Below, piece by piece: positions 24,840 through 34,439 of a stretch of DNA of 64,000 nt; within the stretch, counting starts at the first letter, position 1; each line of letters starts with the position of its first letter. Below the pieces are notes generated by a model, which worked only from the letters and a program-made list of their open reading frames with translations, was not told the origin of the DNA and ran no database searches. Made by a program: the position numbers and the translations under genes. This DNA comes from Lachnospiraceae bacterium. GTDB lineage: Bacteria; Bacillota; Clostridia; Lachnospirales; Lachnospiraceae. The stretch spans positions 1-64,000 of the forward strand of contig CAJSZQ010000008.1 in assembly GCA_910574185.1 (NCBI GenBank), given 5' to 3'.

Positions 24840-25778
24840 ATGAAAACAGAGATAACAAAGTTACTGGAAATCCAGTATCCGATTATACAAGGCGGTATGG
24901 CCTGGGTGGCGGAGTTCCATCTGGCGGCGGCTGTTTCTAATGCCGGCGGTTTGGGTCTGATTGGCGCTGCGAACGCGCCGGCGGAGTGGGTTCGCGAGCA
25001 GATTAGAGAAGCTAAGAAATTGACGGATAAACCATTTGGCGTCAATATCATGCTGATGAGTCCTTACGCGGATGAAGTTGCAAAGATTGTGGCAGAAGAG
25101 CATGTGAAAGTAGTGACTACAGGCGCAGGGAACCCGGAGAAATATATGAGCATGTGGAAAGAGGCCGGAATTAAGGTGATTCCGGTGGTGGCTTCCGTAG
25201 CGTTGGCTAAGCGCATGGAGCGCTGCGGTGCAGACGCAGTGGTAGCAGAGGGCTGCGAGGCAGGAGGTCATATTGGGGAATCCACAACCATGGTATTGGT
25301 GCCTCAGGTTGCCGGGGCAGTGAAGATTCCAGTAATAGCGGCCGGAGGAATTGCAGACGGAAGAGGAATTGCGGCCGCATTTATGTTGGGAGCAAGAGGC
25401 GTTCAGATGGGTACTCATTTTGTGGTGGCGGACGAATGTATTGTACATGACAATTACAAAGAGCGCATCTTAAAGGCAAGCGATATTGATACGAGAGTAA
25501 CCGGAAGAACGACCGGACATCCGGTTCGGGCGCTGCGGAATGAAACTACAAGAAAATATTTAGAGATGGAGAAGGAAGGAGCTTCCTTTGAGGAATTAGA
25601 GCAGCTTACGCTTGGCGGACTCAGAAAGGCCGTAGTAGACGGCGACGTGAAGACGGGAAGCGTGATGGCAGGCCAGAGCGCAGGCATGGTAAAGGAAAGA
25701 ATGTCCTGCCAGAAATTAATCGAGAAGCTTGTAAGAGAAACCGACGCGTTGATGAAAGGATGCGGATGCTATGAGTAA
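24840..25778 (+). CDS. fabK: Enoyl-ACP reductase II (FMN-dependent)
   Basis: A 312-residue TIM-barrel flavoprotein that reduces enoyl-ACP, the last step of each elongation cycle. Landmarks are YPIIQGGMAWVAE at the N-terminus, the conserved VAEGCEAGGHIG stretch and PVIAAGGIADGRGIAAA in the FMN phosphate site. Start ATG 24840 with GAAGGAGGATAAGT; an in-frame ATG at 24804 lacks a ribosome site. FabK rather than FabI is usual in this group and gives natural tolerance to triclosan. Overlaps fabD by eight bases. Confidence 0.95.
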   Translation: MKTEITKLLEIQYPIIQGGMAWVAEFHLAAAVSNAGGLGLIGAANAPAEWVREQIREAKKLTDKPFGVNIMLMSPYADEVAKIVAEEHVKVVTTGAGNPEKYMSMWKEAGIKVIPVVASVALAKRMERCGADAVVAEGCEAGGHIGESTTMVLVPQVAGAVKIPVIAAGGIADGRGIAAAFMLGARGVQMGTHFVVADECIVHDNYKERILKASDIDTRVTGRTTGHPVRALRNETTRKYLEMEKEGASFEELEQLTLGGLRKAVVDGDVKTGSVMAGQSAGMVKERMSCQKLIEKLVRETDALMKGCGCYE

Positions 25779-26694
25779 GATTGCATTTATCTATCCAGGA
25801 CAGGGAGCGCAGAAGGCTGGAATGGGAGCTGATTTCTACGAAAACAGTGGAACGGCAAGAGCTGTCTATGATGAAGCGTCCCGGATTCTTGGGCTGGATA
25901 TGAAGGAGTTGTGTTTTGAGCGAAATGACAGGCTGGATTTGACAGAATATACTCAGGCGGCCATGGTAACTACCTGTCTTGCTATGACCAGAGTAATAGA
26001 GGAAATGGGCGTAAAGCCGGATGTTACGGCCGGGTTAAGCCTTGGCGAATATTGTGCCGTCGCAGTCGCGGGAGGTTTCAGTGATATGGACGCGGTCAGA
26101 ACAGTAAGAGCCAGAGGGATTCTGATGCAGAATACGGTTCCTGCCGGAGAAGGCGCTATGGCGGCAATTCTCGGAATGGAAAAGGAAGCCATTGAACAGG
26201 TATTAGCATCCATGGAAGATGTAACGATTGCTAATTATAACTGTCCGGGGCAGATTGTCATTACGGGAAAAGCCGGAACGGTGCAGGAGGCATGCGGGAA
26301 ACTGAAGGAAGCTGGGGCAAGGCGTACAATGCCGTTAAAAGTCAGCGGTCCATTCCATTCGCCTATGCTTGCCGAGGCTGGGAAGGAGCTGGCGAAAGAG
26401 CTGGAGAAATCAACATGGAAGAGCCTTGCGATTCCTTATGTGACCAATGTGACGGCGCAGGAAGTTACCGACATCTCTGAGACGCCTGAGCTTCTTGCCC
26501 GTCAGGTTAGCGCGCCTGTAAAGTGGGAACAGAGCATGGAGACTATGATTGAGTCAGGGGTGGACACCTTTGTAGAAATCGGTCCGGGCAAGACGCTTAC
26601 TGGATTCTTAAAGAAAATTGCTCCAGAGAAGAAAGTTCTGCAGGTTGGAGCATGGGAAGATATTGAGAAGGTAATGCAGGAATTAAAGCAGTGA
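25771..26694 (+). CDS. fabD: Malonyl-CoA:ACP transacylase
   Basis: A 307-residue enzyme that loads malonyl groups on acyl carrier protein. YPGQGAQKAGMG opens the fold; the nucleophile Ser is in GLSLGEYCA and the catalytic His in GPFHSPML. Length is standard. Translationally coupled to fabK (eight-base overlap). Confidence 0.96.
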   Translation: MSKIAFIYPGQGAQKAGMGADFYENSGTARAVYDEASRILGLDMKELCFERNDRLDLTEYTQAAMVTTCLAMTRVIEEMGVKPDVTAGLSLGEYCAVAVAGGFSDMDAVRTVRARGILMQNTVPAGEGAMAAILGMEKEAIEQVLASMEDVTIANYNCPGQIVITGKAGTVQEACGKLKEAGARRTMPLKVSGPFHSPMLAEAGKELAKELEKSTWKSLAIPYVTNVTAQEVTDISETPELLARQVSAPVKWEQSMETMIESGVDTFVEIGPGKTLTGFLKKIAPEKKVLQVGAWEDIEKVMQELKQ

Positions 26695-26739
26695 GAAGAG
26701 CTGAATAGAGCTTAAGAACGGCTCAGGAGGAGAGAAAGC

Positions 26740-27480
26740 ATGTTAGAAGGTAAAATTGCGGTTGTCACCGGAGCATCCAGGGGAATCGGAAAAGCAATTG
26801 CCCTGGAACTGGCGGCCAGAGGAGCGGAGGTTATCATCAATTATAACGGCTCCGCCCAGAGCGCCGGGGAGGTAAAGAAGGAAATAGAAGAAAAAGGCGG
26901 AAAGGCAGAGACTGTTCAGTGTAACGTTGCGGATTTCAGTCAGTGTTCAGAATTTATCAGCGATGTGATAAAGAACTATGGACGGATTGATATTCTGGTG
27001 AATAATGCGGGAATTACCAGGGACGGTCTGCTGATGAAGATGTCGGAGAAGGATTTTGACGATGTAGTCGCCATTAATCTAAAGGGGACGTTTCATACGA
27101 TACGTGCGGTCTCTCGTCAGATGATTAAGCAAAGAAGCGGAAGAATTATTAACATGTCGTCGGTGGTAGGGATTTGCGGAAACGCAGGTCAGGTTAACTA
27201 TGCGGCGTCTAAGGCAGGCATTATCGGCGTGACTAAATCGGCGGCAAAAGAGCTCGCGTCAAGGGGAATTACCGTCAATGCGGTGGCTCCCGGTTTTGTA
27301 GATACGGAGATGACAGCAGTACTTTCTGATAAAGTAAAAGAGGAATCCATCAGACAGATTCCTTTGGGAAGATTCGGGAAACCGGAGGATATTGCAAAAA
27401 CTGTAGCGTTTCTTGCATCAGAAGAAGCAGGCTACATTACCGGACAAGTGATTCAGGTAGACGGAGGAATGGCAATATGA
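26740..27480 (+). CDS. fabG: 3-oxoacyl-ACP reductase
   Basis: A 246-residue short-chain dehydrogenase that reduces 3-ketoacyl-ACP with NADPH. TGASRGIGKAIA binds the cofactor, NNAGI is present, and the catalytic set is Ser in NMSSVVG and Tyr-Lys in YAASKAG. It ends IQVDGGMAI and overlaps fabF by four bases (ATGA). Confidence 0.96.
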   Translation: MLEGKIAVVTGASRGIGKAIALELAARGAEVIINYNGSAQSAGEVKKEIEEKGGKAETVQCNVADFSQCSEFISDVIKNYGRIDILVNNAGITRDGLLMKMSEKDFDDVVAINLKGTFHTIRAVSRQMIKQRSGRIINMSSVVGICGNAGQVNYAASKAGIIGVTKSAAKELASRGITVNAVAPGFVDTEMTAVLSDKVKEESIRQIPLGRFGKPEDIAKTVAFLASEEAGYITGQVIQVDGGMAI

Positions 27481-28724
27481 GTAAACGCAGAGTAGTAGTG
27501 ACAGGAATGGGGGCGGTGACCCCGATTGGGAACAATACCGAAGAGTTTTGGATGGGTATCCGGGAAGGTAAGGTAGGCATCGGACCGATTACTGCATTTG
27601 ACACGACAAACTATAAAGTGAAACTGGCGGCAGAGGTAAAAGATTTCGATGCAAAGGAACATATGGATTTTAAGACAGCCAAACGTATGGAGAGATTTTC
27701 TCAGTTTGCTGTAGCAGCAGCCGGAGAAGCGTTCCGGGACTCAGGCTTAGATATGGAGAGAGAAGACGTATTCCGGGCGGGCGTTATCATTGGCTCCGGT
27801 GTGGGAAGCCTTCAGGAAGTAGAATCGGCGGTGGAGAAGATTGAAAAGAGAGGGCCGTCCAGGGTTAATCCGCTGCTGGTTCCCAGAATGATTGGCAATA
27901 TGGCAGCTGGAAATGTTTCTATCCAGCTAGGATTTCGGGGAAAATGCACGAACGTGGCAACGGCTTGTGCAACGGGAAGCCACTGTATTGGAGACGCATT
28001 TCGGGCAATCCAGTACGGCGATGCAGATATTATGGCGGCCGGAGGAGCGGAGAGCTGTATCTGCCCTACGGGAGTAGCCGGATTTACAGCGTTAACGGCG
28101 CTGTCTGAGAATCCAGATCCGCTGCGGGCGTCGATTCCATTTGATAAAGACAGAGGAGGCTTCGTAATCGGAGAAGGAGCCGGAATTGTAATACTTGAGG
28201 AATTAGAGCATGCCAGAGCCAGAGGGGCGCATATTTATGCTGAAGTGGCGGGCTACGGCGCTACCGGGGACGCTTATCATATTACTTCACCGATTGAGGA
28301 TGGAAGCGGAGCGGCCAGGGCTATGGAGCTTGCTATGGAAGAGGCCGGCGCAGTTCCGGAGGATATCGATTACATTAACGCACATGGAACAGGAACACAT
28401 TACAATGATTTGTTTGAGACAAAGGCAGTAAAGAGCGCGCTTGGAAAAGCTGCGGACAGCGTAGTAGTTAATTCCACCAAATCTATGGTGGGGCATCTGC
28501 TGGGGGCCGCGGGCGGCGTAGAGTTCATCGTCTGTGTGAAATCGATTCAGGACAGTTTTATCCATCAGACTATGGGAACCAGAGAGACGGACGAGGAATG
28601 CAGCCTGAATTACGCCATTGGAGCTCCGGTAGAGAAGCCGGTGCATTATGCTATGAGCAACTCTCTTGGTTTTGGCGGGCATAACGCAGCGCTGCTGATA
28701 AAAAAATATGAAGATAAAAATTGA
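27477..28724 (+). CDS. fabF: Beta-ketoacyl-ACP synthase II
   Basis: A 415-residue elongating condensing enzyme. Catalytic Cys in ATACATGSHCIGDA, the two His residues in NAHGTGTHYND and STKSMVGHLLGAAGG, and the C-terminal NSLGFGGHNAALL gating loop. Overlaps fabG by four bases. Length is standard. Confidence 0.96.
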   Translation: MSKRRVVVTGMGAVTPIGNNTEEFWMGIREGKVGIGPITAFDTTNYKVKLAAEVKDFDAKEHMDFKTAKRMERFSQFAVAAAGEAFRDSGLDMEREDVFRAGVIIGSGVGSLQEVESAVEKIEKRGPSRVNPLLVPRMIGNMAAGNVSIQLGFRGKCTNVATACATGSHCIGDAFRAIQYGDADIMAAGGAESCICPTGVAGFTALTALSENPDPLRASIPFDKDRGGFVIGEGAGIVILEELEHARARGAHIYAEVAGYGATGDAYHITSPIEDGSGAARAMELAMEEAGAVPEDIDYINAHGTGTHYNDLFETKAVKSALGKAADSVVVNSTKSMVGHLLGAAGGVEFIVCVKSIQDSFIHQTMGTRETDEECSLNYAIGAPVEKPVHYAMSNSLGFGGHNAALLIKKYEDKN

Positions 28725-28738
28725 TGAGGATAGAGAAG

Positions 28739-29161
28739 ATGGAATTTGAAAATCTGTTGACCTTGATAAAGACAGTTTCGGACTCGAAACTGACAGATTT
28801 AAAATATGAAGAAAATGGAATAAAACTGCATTTGATTAAAAAACAGGGGAATGTTCCTGTAGAAGCAGCGCGGCCTGCGCCGGCGGCGGAAGTGAATCTG
28901 CCGATAGCAGTCGAATCGGAGCCGGAGGGCAGGATTATGAAATCTCCACTGGTGGGAGTGTTCTATGCGGCGCCTGCCGAAGATGCAGAAAGCTTTGTAT
29001 CAGTGGGGGATGTTGTGAAAAAGGGACAGACCATGGCAATTATTGAAGCTATGAAGCTGATGAATGAGATTGAGTGCGAATTTGACGGAACATTAGAAGA
29101 AATTTATGTGACCAACGGCCAGCCGGTGGAATACGGCCAGCCGCTGTTTCGGATAGGTTAA
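28739..29161 (+). CDS. accB: Biotin carboxyl carrier protein of acetyl-CoA carboxylase
   Basis: A 140-residue carrier. Residues 1-55 are the variable N-terminal part, then a Pro/Ala-rich hinge, then the biotinyl domain (about 65-140) with the biotinylated Lys in EAMKLMNE and the preceding SPLVGVFYAAPAEDAESFV. The start is taken as ATG 28739 (GAGG upstream); a start at 28724 overlapping the fabF stop is also possible. Feeds malonyl-CoA synthesis with accC and accDA. Confidence 0.93.
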   Translation: MEFENLLTLIKTVSDSKLTDLKYEENGIKLHLIKKQGNVPVEAARPAPAAEVNLPIAVESEPEGRIMKSPLVGVFYAAPAEDAESFVSVGDVVKKGQTMAIIEAMKLMNEIECEFDGTLEEIYVTNGQPVEYGQPLFRIG

Positions 29162-29196
29162 CGTACTATATCCAGTCACAAATTAGGAGGAAGACA

Positions 29197-29625
29197 ATGA
29201 AGCATTTAAATATGAAGCAGATTCAGGAGATTATTCCCCACAGGCATCCCTTTCTGCTGTTGGATTATATCGAAGATTACGAACCGGGAAGATATGCAGT
29301 GGGATATAAATGCGTAACATACAGAGAAGATTTCTTTCAGGGGCATTTTCCAGGGGAGCCGGTTATGCCGGGAGTTTTGACAGTAGAGGCGTTGGCGCAG
29401 GCCGGAGCGGTTGCAATCTTAAGTCAGGAAGAGAACAAGGGAAAGACTGCATATTTCGGTGGAATTAACCAGTGCAGATTCCGCGGAAAAATTGTACCGG
29501 GAGATAAGATACGTCTGGAAACGGAGATAATTAAACAAAAAGGACCGGTAGGAATCGGCAGGGCTACAGCGAGTGTAGACGGCAAAACCGTAGTTTCAGC
29601 AGAGTTGACCTTTATGATTGGATAG
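29197..29625 (+). CDS. fabZ: 3-hydroxyacyl-ACP dehydratase
   Basis: A 142-residue hot-dog-fold dehydratase. Catalytic His in FQGHFPGEPVMPG and Glu in GVLTVEALAQAG; it starts with IIPHRHPFLLLDYI, the usual FabZ opening. A good ribosome site (AGGAGGAAGAC). The single FabZ here would serve both dehydration and, in some relatives, isomerisation. Confidence 0.96.
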   Translation: MKHLNMKQIQEIIPHRHPFLLLDYIEDYEPGRYAVGYKCVTYREDFFQGHFPGEPVMPGVLTVEALAQAGAVAILSQEENKGKTAYFGGINQCRFRGKIVPGDKIRLETEIIKQKGPVGIGRATASVDGKTVVSAELTFMIG

Positions 29626-29634
29626 GTGGCAGAT

Positions 29635-30981
29635 ATGATTCAGAAAATACTGATTGCCAACAGGGGCGAGATTGCGGTGCGGATTATCCGGGCCTGCAGA
29701 GAGATGGGAATCGGAACAGTCGCGGTCTATTCAGAGGCGGATGCGAAGGCTCTTCATGTGCAGCTTGCCGACGAGTCTGTCTGCATTGGGCCGGCAAGCG
29801 CGGCGGAAAGTTATCTGGATATGGAGAAAATAATCAGCGCGACCATTGTGACTGGCGCCGATGCGATTCATCCAGGATTCGGATTCTTGTCAGAGAATGA
29901 TAAATTTGCCAGGTTATGCGAGCAGTGCAGCATTACCTTTATCGGACCTCCATCCGAAGTGATTGCAAGGCTTGGCAATAAGCAGGAAGCAAGAAACACG
30001 ATGACTGCGGCCCGGGTTCCTGTAATTCCAGGGACAAAGGAAGCGGTATATGAGGCAGAAGAAGCCGCCCTGCTGGCAGAGAGAATCGGTTATCCGGTAA
30101 TTGTCAAAGCTGTGCTTGGAGGCGGAGGCAAGGGTATGCGGGTGGCGGAGAATCCGGAGGAATTTAAAGAATGTTTCCGGACTGCGCAGAAAGAAGCAGA
30201 AGCGGCCTTTGGCGATAAAGCAATGTATCTAGAGCATTTCCTTGTGCGGCCAAGGCATATTGAGTTCCAGATACTTGCAGATAGTTTTGGCAATGTTGTC
30301 CATCTTGGAGAACGGGATTGTTCCGTCCAGAGAAATCACCAGAAAATGATAGAAGAATCTCCGTCCCCTGCTTTGTCGGAGGAACTTCGGGAGCGGATGG
30401 GAAAGGCGGCTGTAGACGCTGCGAAGGCGGCCGGCTACGTGAATGCGGGAACCATAGAATTTCTGTTGGATGACAAGAAGGATTTCTTTTTTATGGAGAT
30501 GAATACTCGGATTCAGGTGGAGCATCCGGTAACAGAATGGGTAACTGGAATTGATATTGTAAAAGAGCAGATTCGGATTGCGGATGGTAAGAAGCTGTCG
30601 TACAGCCAGGAGAATGTAGGACTGACAGGTCATGCCATTGAATGTCGGATTAATGCAGAGAATCCGGAGAAGGGATTTCGCCCGTCGCCTGGAACCATTA
30701 CGGATATGTACCTGCCGGGGGGCAAAGGTATCCGGGTGGATACGGCTATTTATAGCGGATGTACCATTCCGCCCTATTATGATTCTATGATTGCTAAGCT
30801 GATTGTCTGGGCGAAGAACCGGAAGGAGGCAATCTATAAGATGCAGAGCGCGTTGGGCGAGGTAGTCATTGAAGGGGTGGACACCAATGTAGATTACCAG
30901 TATGAAATACTGCATCATCCGGATTTTCTGTCCGGCAATATTAACATCGGATTTATAGAGGATTTGGAACAAAGCAAATAA
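29635..30981 (+). CDS. accC: Biotin carboxylase subunit of acetyl-CoA carboxylase
   Basis: A 448-residue ATP-grasp enzyme that carboxylates biotin on AccB. It shows ILIANRGEIAVRIIRACRE at the start, the ATP loop GGGGKGMRVA, the HLGERDCSVQRNHQK segment and FMEMNTRIQVEHPVTEWV. Start ATG 29635 with AGGTGG; a GTG at 29626 immediately after the fabZ stop is in frame but less likely. Length is standard. Confidence 0.96.
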   Translation: MIQKILIANRGEIAVRIIRACREMGIGTVAVYSEADAKALHVQLADESVCIGPASAAESYLDMEKIISATIVTGADAIHPGFGFLSENDKFARLCEQCSITFIGPPSEVIARLGNKQEARNTMTAARVPVIPGTKEAVYEAEEAALLAERIGYPVIVKAVLGGGGKGMRVAENPEEFKECFRTAQKEAEAAFGDKAMYLEHFLVRPRHIEFQILADSFGNVVHLGERDCSVQRNHQKMIEESPSPALSEELRERMGKAAVDAAKAAGYVNAGTIEFLLDDKKDFFFMEMNTRIQVEHPVTEWVTGIDIVKEQIRIADGKKLSYSQENVGLTGHAIECRINAENPEKGFRPSPGTITDMYLPGGKGIRVDTAIYSGCTIPPYYDSMIAKLIVWAKNRKEAIYKMQSALGEVVIEGVDTNVDYQYEILHHPDFLSGNINIGFIEDLEQSK

Positions 30982-31003
30982 ATGATAAAAGGAGCGGGTG
31001 GGT

Positions 31004-32749
31004 ATGAATCTGGAAAATATGTTTAAAAAGAAGGCCGTTCGGACAAGAATGGAGCGTTCTCAGACGGAGAGCAGACCGGAGGTTCCTGAGGGATTACTGA
31101 AAAAATGTAATAAATGCGGCGGGGCAATCATAGCCAGAGAAGCGGAAGAGCAGAATTATATCTGCCCGAAATGCGGAGGATATTTCCGTATTCCGGCGTA
31201 CAAACGAATAGAACTTCTGGCGGATGAAGGCAGTTTTACAGAGTGGGATATGGAACTTGATACAGACAATCCGCTGGATTATAAAGGATATCCTGAGAAA
31301 CTGGAAGGATTGAGGAAAAAGACCGGTCTTCGGGAAGCTGTGGTGACCGGATGTGTCAGAATCAACGGTATAGAGGCGGCTGTCGGAGTATGCGACGGGC
31401 GGTTTATGATGGCAAGCATGGGAAAGGCTGTAGGGGAAAAAATTACGAGACTGGCCGAGCGGGCGCTTCATGAGCAGCTTCCGATTATTTTGTTTACCTG
31501 TTCCGGCGGAGCGCGGATGCAGGAGGGAATGATATCTCTCATGCAGATGGCAAAGACGGCGGCGGCCATCAAGCGACACAGCGACGGAGGGTATTTAAGT
31601 ATCAACGTTCTGACTGACCCAACTACCGGCGGAGTTACGGCAAGCTTCGCTATGCTGGGGGACATTATTCTGGCAGAGCCAAAGGCGCTGATTGGATTCG
31701 CCGGGCCAAGAGTTATTGAACAGACTATCAGACAGAAGCTTCCCAAAGGTTTCCAACGTTCCGAATTTCTGATGGAGCATGGTTTTGTGGATGGGATTGT
31801 AGAACGTCACAATCTGAAGGAAACACTGGGACGGATTCTGGAGCTTCATCAAAAGAGTAATGCTGATACGGAGCAGGAAGTCCGACAGGCAGAAAGAACG
31901 GAAGAAAAGAAAATCCAGAAAGAACAGAAGTATAGAGGAACAGGGAAAGAACCTTGCAGTTTCCGGAATATTTCGGCGTGGGAGAGAGTCCAGATTTCCA
32001 GAAAGGCAGACAGGCCGTCGGGAAACAGCTATATACAGGCTTTGTTCCCGGATTTTATCGAACTTCATGGAGACCGCTATTATGGAGACGATAAGGCGAT
32101 TGTAGGGGGAATCGCCCATTTTCATGGAAGACCGGTTACGGTCATCGTCCAGACGAAAGGCAGTACGACGAAGGAAAATATTGAGAGAAATTTTGGAATG
32201 CCGTCGCCGGAAGGATACCGTAAGGCATTGAGGCTAATGAAGCAGGCGGAGAAATTCCATCGTCCGGTTTTATGCTTTGTGGATACGCCGGGAGCTTTCT
32301 GTGGTTTAGAGGCAGAGGAACGGGGACAGGGCGAGGCAATCGCAAGAAACTTATATGAAATGTCTAATTTAAAAACGCCGATTCTGTCAATTGTAGCGGG
32401 AGAAGGCGGCAGCGGAGGCGCGTTGGCTTTGGCGGTAGCAGACGAGGTATGGATGCTGGAAAACGCGGTGTATTCCATATTATCTCCGGAAGGTTTTGCG
32501 AGCATTCTCTGGAAGGACGGCGGGCGTGCCGAGGAAGCGGCAGAACTTATGAAAATGACTTCTAGAGACTTGTTGGAGCTTGGTATCGTGGAACAGGTAA
32601 TCCCAGAGCCGGAGGAGCTTACCGAAGAGACAATGGGGCCGGTGGTCAGCCGGTTAGAAGCAGAGATTACCGGATTTCTGGAAAAATATACAACGCTGGA
32701 TACAGAAGAACTTCTGGAGAACCGCTACAAGAGATTTCGCGAAATGTGA
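31004..32749 (+). CDS. accDA: Fused carboxyltransferase beta-alpha subunit of acetyl-CoA carboxylase (AccDA)
   Basis: A 581-residue protein joining both carboxyltransferase subunits, which transfer carboxyl from biotin to acetyl-CoA. Residues 1-285 are AccD: a four-Cys zinc ribbon (CNKCGG and CPKCGG) then the crotonase-like fold with [20 protein letters not shown]. After a charged linker (about 286-320, Glu/Lys-rich) comes AccA, beginning [15 protein letters not shown], with [16 protein letters not shown] and [20 protein letters not shown]. No stop or frameshift separates the halves. In most bacteria these are two genes; fusion fixes a 1:1 ratio. Start ATG 31004 (AAAGGAG). Confidence 0.93.
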   Translation: MNLENMFKKKAVRTRMERSQTESRPEVPEGLLKKCNKCGGAIIAREAEEQNYICPKCGGYFRIPAYKRIELLADEGSFTEWDMELDTDNPLDYKGYPEKLEGLRKKTGLREAVVTGCVRINGIEAAVGVCDGRFMMASMGKAVGEKITRLAERALHEQLPIILFTCSGGARMQEGMISLMQMAKTAAAIKRHSDGGYLSINVLTDPTTGGVTASFAMLGDIILAEPKALIGFAGPRVIEQTIRQKLPKGFQRSEFLMEHGFVDGIVERHNLKETLGRILELHQKSNADTEQEVRQAERTEEKKIQKEQKYRGTGKEPCSFRNISAWERVQISRKADRPSGNSYIQALFPDFIELHGDRYYGDDKAIVGGIAHFHGRPVTVIVQTKGSTTKENIERNFGMPSPEGYRKALRLMKQAEKFHRPVLCFVDTPGAFCGLEAEERGQGEAIARNLYEMSNLKTPILSIVAGEGGSGGALALAVADEVWMLENAVYSILSPEGFASILWKDGGRAEEAAELMKMTSRDLLELGIVEQVIPEPEELTEETMGPVVSRLEAEITGFLEKYTTLDTEELLENRYKRFREM

Positions 32750-32758
32750 GGAAATTAG

Positions 32759-32788
32759 TTGATTCTTTCTCCGGAAAGTGGGTATAAT
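32759..32788 (+). promoter_or_regulatory. Promoter of the fabT-like gene
   Basis: TTGATT (32759-32764) and TATAAT (32783-32788), 18 bases apart, start just after the accDA stop. It would allow the regulator to be made independently of the fab operon. Confidence 0.6.
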
Positions 32789-32832
32789 AAGTGCAGTTAA
32801 TAAATAAATTTAATTGTTGGAAGTGGGAGCGT

Positions 32833-33327
32833 ATGGACGCGTACAAGACGGTAAATGATGTTCTGGTTAATCTGATAAATGAAGTATGGGTGCTGGAAGG
32901 CAAAGCTATTATTACAGGAGAATTTCGAGATTTGACCAACAACGATATGCATGTGATTGAAGCTGTAGGCAAGGGGGAAGGAGACAATATGTCTTCGATT
33001 GCGAAAAGGCTTAATGTCACTGTGGGGACGCTGACTTCTTCCATCAATAGACTGGTTAAGAAAAACTATGTAGAACGGTTCAGAAGTGAGGAAGACCGTC
33101 GCATTGTGCAGGTAAGACTTTTAGATAAAGGTGTCCTGGCCTTTGACCATCATGCGGAATACCACCGCAGGATGACGGAAGCAGTGCTTGCGAAATTGAC
33201 AGAGGACGAGATTCCGGTGTTGGTAAAGACGCTGGCAGGATTTTCGGAATTTTTTCGGGAATATCATGGGATACCGGAGAATCGTCTGGGAGTCCATATG
33301 ACAGAATTGGATAAAGTTAATGAATAA
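32833..33327 (+). CDS. fabT: MarR-family regulator of fatty acid synthesis (FabT-like)
   Basis: A 164-residue winged-helix regulator. N-terminal dimerisation helix, then DLTNNDMHVIEAVGKGE, the recognition region SSIAKRLNVTVGTLTSSINR and the wing RSEEDRRIVQVRL. FabT proteins repress the fab operon when long-chain acyl-ACP is present. The position at the end of the fab operon and the FabT-type palindromes in front of fabH support the call. Start ATG 32833 is preferred over the GTG at 32791. Followed by a strong terminator. Confidence 0.88.
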   Translation: MDAYKTVNDVLVNLINEVWVLEGKAIITGEFRDLTNNDMHVIEAVGKGEGDNMSSIAKRLNVTVGTLTSSINRLVKKNYVERFRSEEDRRIVQVRLLDKGVLAFDHHAEYHRRMTEAVLAKLTEDEIPVLVKTLAGFSEFFREYHGIPENRLGVHMTELDKVNE

Positions 33328-33360
33328 CAAAACAGGCAGCCTGGCATGCCTGTTTTGTTG
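33328..33360 (+). terminator. Terminator of the fab operon
   Basis: CAAAACAGGCA (33328-33338) pairs perfectly with TGCCTGTTTTG (33347-33357). It starts one base after the fabT stop. Confidence 0.9.
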
Positions 33361-33394
33361 ACTTTACGGGTGAAGGATATCGTACCCCCGCTCA

Positions 33395-33490
33395 GGTTAC
33401 TGCTCACACTTCGCCTGCCGGACGCGGATTGAATCAGGAGCATGTTCCTGATTCAATCCGATGTTTACCAAATGACCGGTGAACTGTAAC
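33395..33490 (+). repeat. Family A repeat, collapsed copy A3
   Basis: Outer ends GGTTACTGCTCACAC and GGTGAACTGTAAC are kept, but the whole inner palindrome is missing: the two arms GGATTGAATCAGGAGC and its complement meet directly around CATG. It is therefore about 96 bp instead of 210-240 bp. Confidence 0.8.
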
Positions 33491-33523
33491 TCACTCAGGA
33501 AACGAAGAAGTTTGTTGAATTGA

Positions 33524-33553
33524 TTGAAATAGGACGCCGGGATGGATTATAAT
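33524..33553 (+). promoter_or_regulatory. Promoter of the purine nucleoside phosphorylase gene
   Basis: TTGAAA (33524-33529) and TATAAT (33548-33553), 18 bases apart, 48 bases before the start codon. Confidence 0.65.
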
Positions 33554-33601
33554 AGAAGAAAGAAGCTCATTTGCAGAGAGAAATAAACAGGAGGATTTAT
33601 T

Positions 33602-34423
33602 ATGGCACAGGGATACAAAGGATTAGAAAAGGCAATTGCAGCAATTAGAAAGAAAACAGATTTTATTCCAGAGACAGCGCTTGTTCTTGGCTCCGGTCTG
33701 GGAGGGTTCGCGGAGAGGGTCGACGTGAAAGCAGAGGTAGAATATACGGAGATTGAGGGATTTCCGGTGTCTACAGTAGCCGGACATGAGGGAAAATTTA
33801 TATTCGGTTATGTGAAGGAGGTTCCGGTTGTTGTTATGAAAGGCCGGGTGCATTATTATGAAGGTTATGAGATGGAGGATGTGGTGATGCCAATCCGGCT
33901 GATGGGTATGCTTGGGGCAAAGACACTGATTCTGACGAATGCGGCGGGCAGCGTGAATCTGGATTATAAACCGGGAGATTTGATGATTATTGAGGATCAG
34001 ATTTCTGCGTTTGTACCAAGTCCCTTGAGAGGGCGTAATATAGAAGAGTTGGGAACCCGTTTTCCGGATATGAGTAAGATATACGACAGAGAGATACAGG
34101 ATAAGATTGAAGAAATTGCAAAAGAGCTTAAGGTGTCGGTTAAGAAAGGCGTATATCTGCAGTGGCAGGGGCCGAATTATGAGAGTCCGGCAGAGATTCG
34201 GATGTTTAGAGGGCTGGGAGCTGACGCGATTGGTATGAGTACTGCGTGTGAAGCGATTGCCGCAAGACATATGGGACTTCGGGTTTGTGGTATTTCCTGT
34301 CTGACGAATATGGCTGCGGGAATCCTCGACCAGCCGCTGGACCACAAAGAGGTTCAGGAGGTTGCCAATCAGGTAAAGGATTCTTTTGAGGCGCTTGTGT
34401 CGGAGATGATTTCCAGAATATAG
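33602..34423 (+). CDS. Purine nucleoside phosphorylase (PNP-I, trimeric type)
   Basis: A 273-residue enzyme of purine salvage that splits inosine or guanosine with phosphate. The phosphate loop GSGLGGFAERV, the HEGKFIFG and GRVHYYEGYEM segments and LTNAAGSVNLDYKPGDLMII are typical of the low-molecular-mass, trimeric class (PunA/DeoD-like, not the hexameric DeoD). Perfect ribosome site (CAGGAGGATTTATT). Followed after 16 bases by a rubredoxin-glutamate synthase gene, probably one transcript. Confidence 0.93.
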   Translation: MAQGYKGLEKAIAAIRKKTDFIPETALVLGSGLGGFAERVDVKAEVEYTEIEGFPVSTVAGHEGKFIFGYVKEVPVVVMKGRVHYYEGYEMEDVVMPIRLMGMLGAKTLILTNAAGSVNLDYKPGDLMIIEDQISAFVPSPLRGRNIEELGTRFPDMSKIYDREIQDKIEEIAKELKVSVKKGVYLQWQGPNYESPAEIRMFRGLGADAIGMSTACEAIAARHMGLRVCGISCLTNMAAGILDQPLDHKEVQEVANQVKDSFEALVSEMISRI

Positions 34424-34439
34424 CAGGAGGAAAAGTACG

